From assembly GCA_963966185.1 (NCBI GenBank), contig CAWZYM010000089.1, positions 732,501 to 796,500 of the forward strand: a stretch of DNA of 64,000 nt. The letters are read 5' to 3'. Each line of letters begins with the position of its first letter. Within the stretch, counting starts at the first letter, position 1. Source of the stretch: Rhabditoides inermis (lineage: Eukaryota; Nematoda; Chromadorea; Rhabditida; Rhabditidae). This document shows positions 24,901 through 37,005 of this stretch, one piece after another. A program made the translations under genes and the position numbers. Under the pieces are notes generated by a model. That model had not been told where the DNA came from and did not search any database. It saw nothing but the letters and a program-made list of their open reading frames with translations.

Positions 24901-27900
24901 CTCCCGCGAACGCGACATGTACTGTAGCTACAGTACCCAGGGTTACGGTACTTTGAATTTCAGCCAGGTGTCGCAGTACGGCTCGCAGGGTCACGGCACG
25001 ACGCTGCCGCGCAGTCGCAGCCGCCGCTCGCGCAGCACCCACAGCCGATCCACCGTCAGCTACGCGTGAGTACGGTAGATACCGTATGCCTTATGGAAAC
25101 GAAAATACCGTATACCTAATCGAATACGGTAGATCTCACAACGTACGGTAGATACAGATTACCGTATACCAATCGCAGACCTTCGATCGCGAGTAGCAAC
25201 GGCTCTGGCTGGGCGGGTCGGGTGGGTACCGTAGGCAACATGGAAACTACAGTATATGTCCAGGAACTTCGGTAACCTCCCCAACGTGGGCGACTTTATG
25301 GATGCGAAGACGGCGCAAAAGTGTTTGCGTTCGCGCAGAAAGACTCTTGAAGTGGTCGCGAGGATCGGGATGAAGTATCCGGTAGGGAGAGAGAGAGAGA
25401 GAGGGGGGGGGGGGAGAGAGAGAGAGAGAAAGGGGAGAGAGAGAGAGAGAGGAAGAAGAGAGAGAGAGAGAGATCATTCCTTTCCAGCGCATCTTTGCCG
25501 TCTTTCTGCTGCTCCTTCTCGTCTACCTCCTCTACCGCCAGATGGAACTCTCGCTCGTATATCTCATTGAGGTAATCGATCGATAATCGATCGATAATCG
25601 ATTTTTCAGATCGCTCTCCGCATCGTCTGGCCGTACGCGCATTATCTCTTTGTGATGGGTGAGACGTTCTTCAAGAGCATGGGTCGCTGGGCGCACTCGG
25701 CCGACAACATCGGACAGGTACGGTAGCTACCGTATACCCGCTGAATACCGTACACCTAGTATTTATACAGTTCCAACTACCTAGTATATCCTACAGTAAC
25801 GAGTACAGTATACAGTACCGACCTACCGTATACCTATGTACCTTATTCACTCTTAACTACCTAGGCCATGTTCTGCGACATTGCCAACTCGTTCTGCCAG
25901 CGCTTCAAATCTATGTGCGACGTGTCGTGTTCACACGTCAAGACTGCGGTGGACCGACTGCGCTACGACCACCAGTAGATGGTCCCTTAAGCCCCGGAGG
26001 GTCCCTAACAAGCTCCCGATGATCTCTTAATCATTCTTACACACTTAGATCTCTCCCTCATTGCGATGCGTTAAACACTCCCACCCCCGTCTTACAGTTA
26101 CAGCGACTAGTTACTAGAGTGAAGCGATAAAGCGTTGTGTTTTGTGTTTTTGTGAGTCATCGTACCGTATTCCTTGAAGGCTGTTGGAGAGGGGCGAGTC
26201 GGAGGGAAACGCTTTCTTGGGTTCGAAAGTAGCCCGCATACTCACGACCTGAAGGATGACGTGAGAGCACGTTATGGTCAACATGATACAATTATTGTGC
26301 AGATCAGTTTTCGAGAACGGAAGAGCACTGATGAGAAACCGCACAGAGAGCAATCAGCGTGCGCGCAGTTCAAGCAGCCCGGGAAGACTTTGCGCGCGAA
26401 AATTTGAAACGAGTGGTGTATTGGCGGAGCGGCGGAACTTGAAATTCGTCGAACTATACTCACTCCGATGAAGAGAAGACGACGAGACCGACAAACACAG
26501 TGGTAGCCAGTATACGGCCGCGTCCGGAGCACAGGAATCTTGAAAAGAGGAAAACAATTGATAGGCTAGATGATTGCATTCGGAAGATATCACTTTGCGA
26601 TGTTTTACGTAATAATGTAGTAGGATTTTGTGTGATTTACCCAGCGTGCTGGATGCTGGATGTCTTGGATTCAGGCTGATAAAACAATCGGCAATGTGAC
26701 AATCAGAAAAACCGAGTGATGATCGGTTTTGCTACTCTCTCTGACTGACAGGTGTGAATGTAGCAAAGAAGAAAAACAACACCAAACAAAAAACAAACAA
26801 AGAATCACCTTGCGTATCGCAGGCACACGCCCTCCTTCTCGGCCTGTCTCTCCAGCTCATCCAGGGGCACCTTCTCGGTCTCGGACACGGACGAGTACAC
26901 TGAAATGGTTGTGTTACACAACTTGTGTATAGTCACTTCAAACTATAAAATATACACCCCCTTCCCTGTTCACACGACAGACTAGACTAGAACGCCTTGC
27001 AAAGCGAGTGTTGCGAATACATTTTGAATGGGCTGCGTTATGACGAGAGTGACCGCAATTTTAGTGAATCATTCTGCGGTAGAAAAAGTCCGGCAACACT
27101 CACCCGTAACCCGTACGTAGACGTGTGTACAACAAGAGGTACAACAAAAGGTAACACAATGCTCTAATGTAAACTGTGAGTCACTCTCCGATTAGAATAA
27201 TCCATAAACTACTCAGTCCCCTTATTGGTTATTGGCTAGGTCGACGGGTTGTATAACTTTAATCTGCTGATAAACAAACTTTTTCACTCACCCGTGCCTC
27301 CATAGAGATACAGCACTGGCCCGAGGATGGTGTAGGTGAAGACGTAGTCGAGGAGGAGGGCCAGCGAGGTGCACAGACAGAAGAGAGACATCTGACGAGG
27401 GAATCTCTCTCTCTCCCTCCCTCTCTATCTCTATCTCTCTCTATCTCTGTCCCTCTATCTCTCACCTGTGGCGTGGGCGTGAGGAAGCCCACCCCGAACG
27501 CGATGATGTTGGTGAGAGAGGTGATGGTGATCGAAGGACCGACGTCGACAATCACATTGCGGAGGCGAGCGTGCTTTAAAATAACAGTATGATTTCATAT
27601 TAAAACATCCCGGAGTTTAGAAACATCGTATGTATGCGATATGCGGATGAAAGAATTCGAAGATCTCGAAATGATTTAATGCGAGAATTGATTGTGATTG
27701 ATGAACATTGTGATTGAAGTGATTGATGTGATTGATGAACAAGTGATTGATGAACAATATGTGATCCAAATGATCAACTCACCTTATCAGCAATCCCCGT
27801 GTAGTGGTTCCATCGGTGCATCAGAATAAACGCGTCGTCGACTCCTGCAAATATCAAATACCACTCTAACAAAATCACAAGCTGTGTCACTGTCACAAAC

Positions 27901-28724
27901 ACAAGATATCTAATGATACAATACTGCAAAGAAGACCCCAGTGTCAAAAAAGGATTTCATCTAACATCAGTAATTTTCTAATCATGGAGGACTCACCAAT
28001 GCCCAACGCCAAAAAGGATGTGATTAGAGAGGGCGCGCAGCGCCCTCTCTTTTGGCTTAGGATAGGGCTCGCGCCAGATTTTTCAAGAAGCGATATCCAA
28101 AAATCATGTTAGCAGGAATGCGAACTCATCCAATTTATGTTAGTTAGATTCGCACGGTTCCGTAGGCCATATCACTAATTGATGGCATCTTTGTATCTTT
28201 TCTCCGAAAGAAGTTATGAGCGATCTCGCGCACCCATGAGGTGAGAGGCCAGCGTGTGGGTGGGTGGGTGGGTGGGTGGATGTCGTGTCCGGTAACGCTG
28301 ACTCTCTGCCGAAAGCGTACTCTCTCGCCGTTTTCTGCGCGTGTTCTCCAACTAGCACTTTGAGTGTAGTTCGCCTCGCCGCCGCCAGCGTCTAATTCGC
28401 GCCGGGTTTGGCGTTGTTTTGGGTTTCCCGGCACTCTGGCTAGCTCTCTCCCGGCAGGCGGGCAGGGCGCGCAGAGAAATGAACGACAGAGCTTGGGAAT
28501 CAGAAACAGAAGAAATTTCTATGAAATTCACAAAAGCACATATATTATCTGTTAAAAAGTACTTGCGTAAAGATATTAAGTTTGTCTTGACCAACAATTC
28601 AACAAAAGCGCATGCATAAAACGTTTACTATACTAACACAAACCTGCGCATAACGGACAGTGGACAGTGGACACTAACAGATGAAATATAACAATACAAA
28701 TGAATAACGTCATACGTCCATATT

Positions 28725-28757
<33 letters not shown>

Positions 28758-30173
28758 GAGAGAGGCGCAGGTTTGTGTTAGTATTTGTAAACGTTTTATG
28801 CATGCGCTTTTGTTGAATTGGGTCAAGACAAACTTAATATCTTTACGCAAGTACTTTTTAACAGATAATGGTTACATGACTAAATAGCCAGTAAGTACTC
28901 ACCACTGCCCCGCGCCAGAAACGGCGTGACGCAATCAATTGAATACAGTGTCCCCAGTCACAACAAAAACCCATAGTGTACTATAACAAATACCGAAAAA
29001 GTTCACCAATGTCCAGAGTCAAAAAGAAGGATACCCTCGAGTACAGTGGATTCCATCGAAATAGCCAGGACCCACCAATGCCAGTGATGCATTCTGTCGA
29101 CTATCGAGTACAGCGGGTACCCCAGCCACGACAGAGCCCTCCCCCCCAAATAATCTAAGAAATACTAAAGTATCTCACCAATGCCCAGCGCGAGGAAGGG
29201 AGTGATGCACTCAATCGAGTACAGCGGGTATCCCAGCCACGAGAGTAGCCCCATAGCGGCGACAGTCGAGAGGAGCGGGGTGAGCAGGGTAGAAGAGACC
29301 AGGTACGGGGTCGAGCAGACTGGAGTGGACAAAATATTGATTATTTAAAGTCATTTATTAAACATTCGATAATATTGTGTAAGTTATAATTTTGTAGGTT
29401 TGTATTATTTCAATACTCACACGGCGACTGTTTCGCGACCACTCCAGTGACATACGCGAGCAGCAGCAGAAATCCGAAGCACATCATGATGGTCGCCTGA
29501 AAACAATCAATCGATAATTCGATCGATAACCAATCAATACCAATCGATACTCACCTCGAACGCGCCGCGCACCATCTCGTGATTGGCGATTTCGTCGCCG
29601 AAAATGTTAAAGTCGATGAGATGGGAAAAGTTGTGCGCCTTGCTCATCTCAAACAGAGCCAACGTCGTCTCCCTGAAAATCAATCGATAATATCGATTAT
29701 TGATTATAATGATATTCTTTATCTCCCCAGGAGAAATTAGACACTCAGTCAGTGAGAAAATGTACAACGCTGCACAGAGCTGACCCTAGGCTGTCTGTAT
29801 CAATAAGACTGTCTGTATTGTGGGTTGTGGTTTTAATAGAGGTATAATATAAAAAAAGTGTTTAATAAATACAGAGTTATAGAGCTACAACATTGTTCGG
29901 ATTCTCGGTTGTCTCACCTCAGCGACTCCTTCCTCTGTTGAGTGTCGAATCTCGAGAAGTACCAGAGGATGATAGATTTGACGTGTTCGATGTGAGAGTG
30001 ATTGCCGGCGTGCATCACTTCTGAAATATTGATTTATTGATTGATTAGTGGCACAATATCGGTTTCTTGTTCCTCACTGTCACTGTCGGTCCCTCTAAAC
30101 AAGGTGTGACACGAGACAGTATAGCTTTTGTAATTGAACAGGTTTGCGTCGCACTTCAATCGGCTCTTATTCC

Positions 30174-30217
<44 letters not shown>

Positions 30218-31321
30218 TTGACCACTAGATCGCTGAATTGCGCAACGTCACTCACTCACTCCAATCGCATCAGCAAAAGAACGCAAAAGACCGGGAGTTC
30301 GTAAGAAGAAAAGAATAAGGAGGAAACTCAAGGCTGTCGAAACATTCTCTCGCGCGAAGCGTTATTCCATCTTCTATACCAAAAGACGCTAATCACAAAC
30401 TCTATTACGACAGTTCATACCTCACCCAAGCATCAGAAACAAACTAACAATCTATACATAGTACTGTACAAGTTAGTACTATAAACTATTACTAATGAAT
30501 CAATAATCAATAATCACGCACCGCTCCTCTTCACTCCGAACATGTTCATGCCCATGAATATGTCGTGTCCGCGGAGTGTGGCTGTGGGGTAGTCGAGCAG
30601 GCGGGAGGAGGACGTGTTCCCCGACCACTCCGAAAGCAGCTCGGACTGAAAACTTCCGTTGCACCACCACTCATGTCCGCATGGCCGCAGCGTTCTGTCC
30701 CTCTATGTACATATATCTCGCTCTGCTCTGACAGAGAGACATGTTACAGTTTACGAGTATTTCACCGTGTTTTTTTTTCGTTTGACCACGTTTTGAGCAC
30801 CCGATCATTTGACCAATTTGCAGGTGTTACAACATTCAAGTCGCGTATGTTCTGAGACTCCACGTCCCGGCTATCGCAGTGCATGGATGCTGGAGCCGTG
30901 ACGCGCGGTCGTCGCACTCTCTTTTGTAGTACGCTCTCCGTCATGATTTCTGGCTGCGCCTTTATGTGGTTTTCCTCATTCTCACATTTTTTGTAGTCGG
31001 TTCATCGTGGTTTGAAGTTTCGAAGAACATCTACTTTTGCTTCTCGGGCCTACGCGAATTGATGTTCGAGTTATGATCTTCTGATCACAAAATGCGATAG
31101 CGACAAGACTGCGTTGCGATCATCAAACACATCGTGTAGACGTCATCGTGTAAAATGATTACATGAAATCATATAGTATATTGGTTCGTCTTATTTTTCA
31201 CCATCATCGCATTCCCCTTTTCACATTTTGCGAATTTGCGGATTGCGGTTGAGAATTGCGAACTATTGCGCAAAATTATTGCGCAAGAGATCGGCTACAT
31301 AATAGTGGCGCGCACTTCTTG

Positions 31322-31370
<49 letters not shown>

Positions 31371-31393
31371 TATTCATCCGCCGCAATAATGTC

Positions 31394-31448
<55 letters not shown>

Positions 31449-32544
31449 GCTAGCCTAGCACAGGACCGGATCAGAGAGGCTGTATAGACATACACCAAAC
31501 AGGAACACAAACAGTCAGTAAACAAAATGAACGGGTAAAGGCGTAAAGGTGACGATTGTTTATTCGGCACCTTTTTGAGGAACTTTTGCATATAATTGGC
31601 AGAAGGAGATACAGAGAAATAGAGAAAGAGAAAAAAGAAATAAACAAATAGATATACAAATATGACTACCTTGAATAGGTTGAAGTGTCGGTTGGCGGCG
31701 CACTGGGGCTCGCACGCCCGGAGACCGTCCACAGGGTCGATGGTCTCCAGGGAAGACATCAACATGCTGTCCAGCCTGTGAACCATCAGTTGACACCAGT
31801 TGACACCAGTTGCCACCAGTTGACACCAGTTGCCACCAGTTGACACCAGTTACCACCAGTAGTCACTTCTTTTCACCCTTTTACTATTTTTCTCGTTGTT
31901 CTATTTGAAAGACTTGCTATCCAATCTGTAAAGCGGACAGTCTCTCAAAACTACGCATTCCAATTCTCTCCGAAATGCATTGCAAAACGCTTTCCAACTA
32001 CTGCCTCAAACCAACAATCACTTCTACCAGCTGCCAACAGTTCACTTGCCACCACCTCTTTTCACTCGTTTTTGCCCGATGCCGACATGGTAGGTGATTT
32101 GATAACATGTAAACAATGTGTAAACAAGTATACCTTTGCACTTCGGACAAGTGTTCTTCTCTGAGCATCGTGCCGCCATCTTTGGCGAAGAACAGAATGA
32201 ACGCCCTCTGGGGAAACTCTTCGAGATCGAAGAAATCGAGGTACACCCTGGCCTCCCTGCAAGATAATGAGATAGATGACGTCATCATTTTTGTTTTGGT
32301 GAATTTCGGTGAATCGAAAACTAGGAAAGGATGATACCCCCGCTCCCCCTCCCCGTTTTTACTCCTTGTTCCGGTCTGTGCGTTATACCAGCATAATCCG
32401 CCCATATATGTGTGCACTGTCCTTTTGCGGTTCGTCTCTTTGATGTACGGTCCCCGCCATGAAATGTGATGGATCGGGGGAGGCTATTCAGCCAATGTAT
32501 GTTTGTGTTCTCTCTCTCTCTCTTTCTCTCTCTCGTTGTATATT

Positions 32545-32577
<33 letters not shown>

Positions 32578-32747
32578 TTATCTCTATCATCTCTTTCTTT
32601 CTTTTTTTCTCGCCACACACCAATTACTAAAGATCAAAAGATCTACCCATTATCTTTTTTCTACAAAACTATCGTCTCATTACATCTCACTTTCGCAAAG
32701 ATCGGATGTGTGATGCGGGAGAAAACGACTCATTGTTTCCCGGATCC

Positions 32748-32797
<50 letters not shown>

Positions 32798-32982
32798 AGA
32801 GAGAGGAGAGAGAGAGCTGGTCAATGTTCATGTGATATGGGTATGCGCGGAAACGTTGTCCTTCCAAGTGATGTCACAAACAGCACACTTCAAATCGCCC
32901 GCCGATTCAAGGACAGGGCTAGCAAAACATTCACACCACACACAACAACTCACGTGAACATACCATAGGACAAATCGGTTCT

Positions 32983-33032
<50 letters not shown>

Positions 33033-33202
33033 CTGCCGGAGTCGGAGTCCTCTGGACTGAAGCTCTTGCGGATGTCTCGTTCCAGCCGCGCGCCCCGTAA
33101 CCCGAGTGAGCACACGAGACAGAGCAGGCAGGAGAGAGTGATGGATATCCAGGGACGCGCACTGACCGCGTCTGCCAGCGCAGACGACGTACCCGTCCAC
33201 AT
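20296..33202 (-). CDS. Patched-related (PTR) RND-family membrane protein, with two apparent frameshifts
   Basis: Nematode PTR proteins are 12-TM sterol-sensing-domain/RND proteins linked to cuticle, moulting and membrane trafficking. Exons (approximate, transcript order): 33033-33202, 32134-32258, 31672-31778, 30525-30646, 29920-30020, 29556-29674, 29422-29498, 29179-29321, 27783-27844, 27467-27571, 27292-27391, 26811-26898, 26460-26536, 26166-26248, 23608-23682, 23366-23474, 22774-22914, 22519-22621, 22205-22267, 21806-21936, 21574-21660, 21173-21281, 21001-21077, 20593-20699, 20296-20400. Landmarks: [12 protein letters not shown] and [11 protein letters not shown] (SSD); FDPKKTFPSDSPL-like [54 protein letters not shown]; terminal [20 protein letters not shown]. 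First [26 protein letters not shown] acceptor lies 4 bases before the ATG. Homology switches frame near 22813 (a G5 run) and near 23418 (a GGGCCGGG run), suggesting assembly indels or early decay. The last small exon is inferred from a GATTTTCAG acceptor. The ptr number cannot be told. Confidence 0.88.
21295..21425 (+). repeat. GGATTC minisatellite (about 10-bp unit)
   Basis: Degenerate tandem copies of a TGGATTCYTG-like unit (CATGGATTCATGGATTC and variants) in a PTR intron. A (TTG)n run follows at about 21538-21564. No coding role. Confidence 0.85.
24149..25978 (+). CDS. Unknown membrane protein gene nested in a PTR intron (structure approximate)
   Basis: Plus-strand exons lie inside the PTR intron between about 23683 and 26165. 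The ATG (24149) is five bases after a GCTTTCAG acceptor. Parts seen: an acidic Cys-containing N-terminal exon (about 24240-24332, [18 protein letters not shown]); a region rich in His/Arg/Ser ([20 protein letters not shown], about 24500-24570); a Pro/Tyr-rich stretch ([20 protein letters not shown]); RS-rich exons to about 25067; a [20 protein letters not shown] exon; a hydrophobic segment [19 protein letters not shown] (about 25492-25570); [20 protein letters not shown]; and a Cys-containing C-terminal exon ending RLRYDHQ before TAG at 25976-25978. The frame between about 24400 and 25070 could not be fixed by eye, and some introns would be only about 37-45 nt. I do not recognise the family. 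A single-pass or hairpin membrane protein with a basic disordered region is the safest reading. Confidence 0.6.
28020..28330. repeat. Dispersed repeat headed by a GC hairpin (copy 1)
   Basis: About 300 bp that recur at 45360-45650. Starts with a perfect hairpin (28026-28050: 11-bp stems AGAGAGGGCGC / GCGCCCTCTCT with a GCA loop), continues with CTCGCGCCAG, GCGATATCCAAA, TTAGTTAGATTCGCACGG and TCCGAAAGAAGTTATGAGCG, and reaches a (GGGT)n run at 28257-28277. It lies in a PTR intron and is followed within about 200 bp by a foldback element, as is copy 2 (more distantly). Probably a nonautonomous transposable element. Confidence 0.75.
28500..28870. mobile_element. Foldback element, copy A
   Basis: Inverted arms of about 105 bp: 28544-28649 and 28765-28869, nearly perfectly complementary, around a loop containing (GA)n. 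Shared words with copies B and C: AAAAGTACTT-CGTAAA at the outer end, TTCAACAAAAGCGCATGCAT in the middle, ACACAAACCTGC at the inner end. No coding capacity; lies in a PTR intron. Confidence 0.8.
31790..31860. repeat. ACCAGTTG(A/C)C minisatellite
   Basis: About seven 10-bp units CACCAGTTGA/CC in a PTR intron. A related ACCAGTGGA repeat (9 bp) occurs in the same gene at 20305-20335 and 20724-20757; the former encodes the predicted C-terminal Gly-Ser-Thr repeat of the PTR protein. Confidence 0.8.
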
Positions 33203-34141
33203 ACTACTGGAAACACACATACACATTACGACTGTGAATACTGTTACTAGATACTAGAATCACAGGGAAAAAAAGAAATGGGAATAAATATAGTAATTAC
33301 AATCAGAACGCCAAAGAAGTGAGAACAACACCGTTCATGTTACTGGCAGGACAATTGGAAACACAAATAATGATTGAACGCATTGACAGTCTAACAGTTG
33401 ATGAATGCACTAATCACAACACGCAATGAGAAAATACAGCAACAATCAGAACACAACATGACAGTCCGCAATGGTGTTTCGTTATGGCAGTGCGCAGTGT
33501 CCGATCGGTGTGGCTCGCGGTGATGAAAATTCGCGGAAAAGAGCAATCACAAGAAAATGGCAGTTCAACTGTTTCGCTCCCGTGGACCGACTGACCACGC
33601 CTTCAGACAAGGCGGGGTCAGTCATTCGATTTAACCATTTTCGAAGTGATTCGGAGTGGTTAGATGACAATCACGAGTACGTTTTTCGGAGATATTGTGC
33701 AATAGCTTTGAAAGTAGTTGAAAGGCATTTTAGTTTTACAATACTGACCGATAAGTTTATCAACATATCACACCAGGAAACCTTGACACGCATTGTACAA
33801 TGCCTCTTTCACTCCAAAATCCCCCCTCTCTATCCCTCACACACAACCCACGTTCGAGAATCACCATAGGAACATGGAACGTCGAACCAAATCCGCGCAA
33901 GGCCATTTGGCTATTCCCGGATGCTCCGGATGACTACACTGTTGTCTGACCACACGTCATCGATCGATAATTGAGAGCGGTTGGGTATCCGTGAAAAAAG
34001 GAGGAAACAACAAGCGAATCGATGATGCGCGGTGTGTCATTGCAGGGGGAAAGAGAGAGAGAGTATCCCCGAGTGGGCGGAGCCTGGGGAACCCGTTCGA
34101 TGGAGAGAGAGAGAGAGAGAGAGAGTGAGAGAGAGAGAGAA

Positions 34142-34224
<83 letters not shown>

Positions 34225-34664
34225 GGTTCTGAACTGTGCAGAGAGTGGAGACGCTTCTACAGTACGTCTTCGACGGCAACACCACGGTCTTTCTTGGCGA
34301 CTTGAGAGAGGGAGAGAAGGAAAGAGGGTGAGAGAGGTTGAGCATCTCCGGATTCGGCACGTAGTTGTTGGGAAGTGGAATGTGTGATGTCAGCGTCAGC
34401 ATTTCAGGCTAGTAGGCTAGGACGGAAGAGGGTAGCGAAGGGTTCTGAATTGTAGAGGATGGAGACGCTGCTACAGTATATGTTGGACGACTCCTTCACG
34501 ACCTATGAGAGATCCGACAGGTGATTGATTAGGTGCACTGTCTCATGTGATTATTTCAGGTTCAGCTAGGACGGCATTCCTATAAAAACTACATCGCACA
34601 AATATTGCCGTTATGTTATACATTTATACATCTTGAGAAATTGTTTTGGTTGGAAAGTAAATGT
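33203..34664. promoter_or_regulatory. Intergenic region upstream of the PTR gene
   Basis: About 1.46 kb between the PTR start (minus) and the stop of the acyltransferase gene (minus). Contains a long (GA)n block at 34100-34222. Two related short segments, GGAGACGCTTCTACAGTA (34247-34264) and GGAGACGCTGCTACAGTA (34460-34477), form a small local duplication; the second could encode METLLQYMLDDSF followed by a GT donor, but nothing supports it as a gene. A promoter for PTR is expected here but none can be pointed to. Confidence 0.35.
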
Positions 34665-34751
34665 TCATGTTCTACTCTCCAATTCGCTGAGATCGTTGCG
34701 GAATTTCTGCTCGAGTTCGATGTAGACGGGTAGAACGAGCTCCTTGCCCTG

Positions 34752-34802
<51 letters not shown>

Positions 34803-36313
34803 TCTCTCTCCTTCTCCCTCTCTCTCTCTCCTTTTCCCTCTCTCCCTCTCTCTTCTCCCCCCTCCCTCTCCCCCTCCCTCCCTCTTCCTCTCTCTCACCA
34901 TGAGTGTCAAATGCTTGTCGTCATCGAATAGCACTCGATTGGTGTCCGGATCGAAGTCCAGAAACTTTCCGTCGTGCACGAATCGTGAGTAGATCGAGTA
35001 GAGCTGAAAAGGCAGGTACAAAAACCAAATTAAATCTTAGATATCCAAATTTCCGACAGATACTTCTAAATCCATTGCGTTTCATCTCCGTTGTTGTATT
35101 CTTGTTGTGGCAGTAAATGAGTGAATACCCAAGTTTGTGGTAATGCTTTGATGATGATGGCGTAAAGACGAAACGTCGAAACAAACTTTATGCAATGATA
35201 TCTATGCGTTAGCAAGTTAGTGCTCGATTATGTGTAGCACCTTCACTTTGTCTCAAAAAAAACAGCAAACATCTTACATTTAGGTTATCATGGGTGTTTT
35301 CAATTGTTTGTGTTTGTGCGGTGATCAGATTTACGATTTCGAATAAATATTGTATTGGAATTGAAATGATCTCTGATTATCACGTTTTATCCGTCGATTA
35401 TCCGTCGATCGAATGAATACCGAGTGTGCATTCTATAAACGACGTGTCTGGCCACAGGACAAGTAGTCGAACTCGAAATGGAAGTAGGAATGCTTATCTA
35501 TGTAGCATATCATGTGAATAATGTACTTACATTTCGGTAAAGATTTTTGTATTTTCAGGAAAAAACACAGTTGTTTGTTGCATTTGCGTACATTGTTATG
35601 TCAAAATGTATGAGATCGCCTCACCTGACAGCTGTGGCAGTTTTTTCCGTCGAAAAAAACGTACTGTCCTGACAATTGTGACAACTGTCAAAGTACCTTT
35701 ATTGAAGTGTTTCATTTTTTGTGTCGGTCGGAAAAAAAAGCCCTACTCTCTGCTCACCTGGCAGTTGTCGTAGCGACTGGCCAGCGCGCGCGCCCTCTCC
35801 CTCCCGGATGTCTCGTCGTGGATGATGCGCGAGTCCTGTAAAAAAAAATTATAAATAAAATTCTGCGAGCTCATATTTCGCAGACGCCCAGCTGCCACAG
35901 CGCTGCGGATCCTGGACACGCGACGCGCGAGAGAGAAAGTGAAACTGTGAAACATTCGTAAGACCCACCACCATTTTGGATTTTTGAAGGAATTTTCGGA
36001 AGGAGTAATCTGATTGCTTCTGCACCCACATCAGCCTTCGAACATTAGACGCTAACAAACAACAACAACCCACCACCGGCCGCTCTTCACTCAGCGTCCT
36101 GTTGCTGGCGAGGATGGCGTTTGCTTTGGTGGCGGAGTACTGGGAGAAGTAGGGAAGGGCATCGAGGAGGAAGAGACGGGAGGAGCGGGAGGAGTAGAAC
36201 GAGATCTGAAAGGGTGTCAAACCTTCCTCTACTACGTCGCCTATTTTGTTCTACTCTAGGACTATCTGGATACCATCTTCCAGAACGGTAGGTGAAGAAA
36301 ATGGTTAGTAAAA

Positions 36314-36360
<47 letters not shown>

Positions 36361-36526
36361 AGTGGGGTCAGAGGGAAGAAGGGAGAGGGAAAGGGAGGAG
36401 AGAGAAATGGAGAGAGTAGAATGAGAGAGAGAGCCTACCTCGTCCATCTGCTTCAAGAATATCGGATCCGTTCCCAGCGGTCGCACAATGGGAGCCTTAC
36501 CGTCGATCGATCTGAAATGGTCAAAA

Positions 36527-36559
<33 letters not shown>

Positions 36560-36945
36560 CTCTCTCCCTTCTCCCTATCTCTTCCTCACTCGCCATCTTT
36601 CTCCCTCTTCCTCACTTTTCCACGATGAACACGACGTCAGCGGGGTACTTCTGTATGAGGTATCTGTACGGCGGCGTCTTCTCGCCGCGCATCCCACACA
36701 GCGCCGATGTGGGCGAGATGTAGAGAACCTCGCAGTCTCAACAACATCAATTACATTCTTTCACTGCAAAAAGGTAAAGGTAAAGGTAATCCCCCGTTTT
36801 AAGAGATTACTCTCCGAAGGGGGTCGATAGTAGACAATTCAGATATAATTTTCCTGGCAGCTATAGTTGTCTACGGAAATGGGGATGTCTCGTATGTCAC
36901 AAAATCGCAATTTCGAGACGTGTGATCGTATAACGCCAACAGGCC

Positions 36946-37005
<60 letters not shown>

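Noticed and set aside
28020..28050. GC hairpin as a bacterial-type terminator
   Set aside because: The DNA is eukaryotic, the hairpin lies in an intron and recurs at the head of a dispersed repeat.
34459..34521. Possible short exon METLLQYMLDDSF... followed by a GT donor
   Set aside because: No adjoining exons, no homology, and a related copy 210 bp upstream shows it is part of a small duplication.
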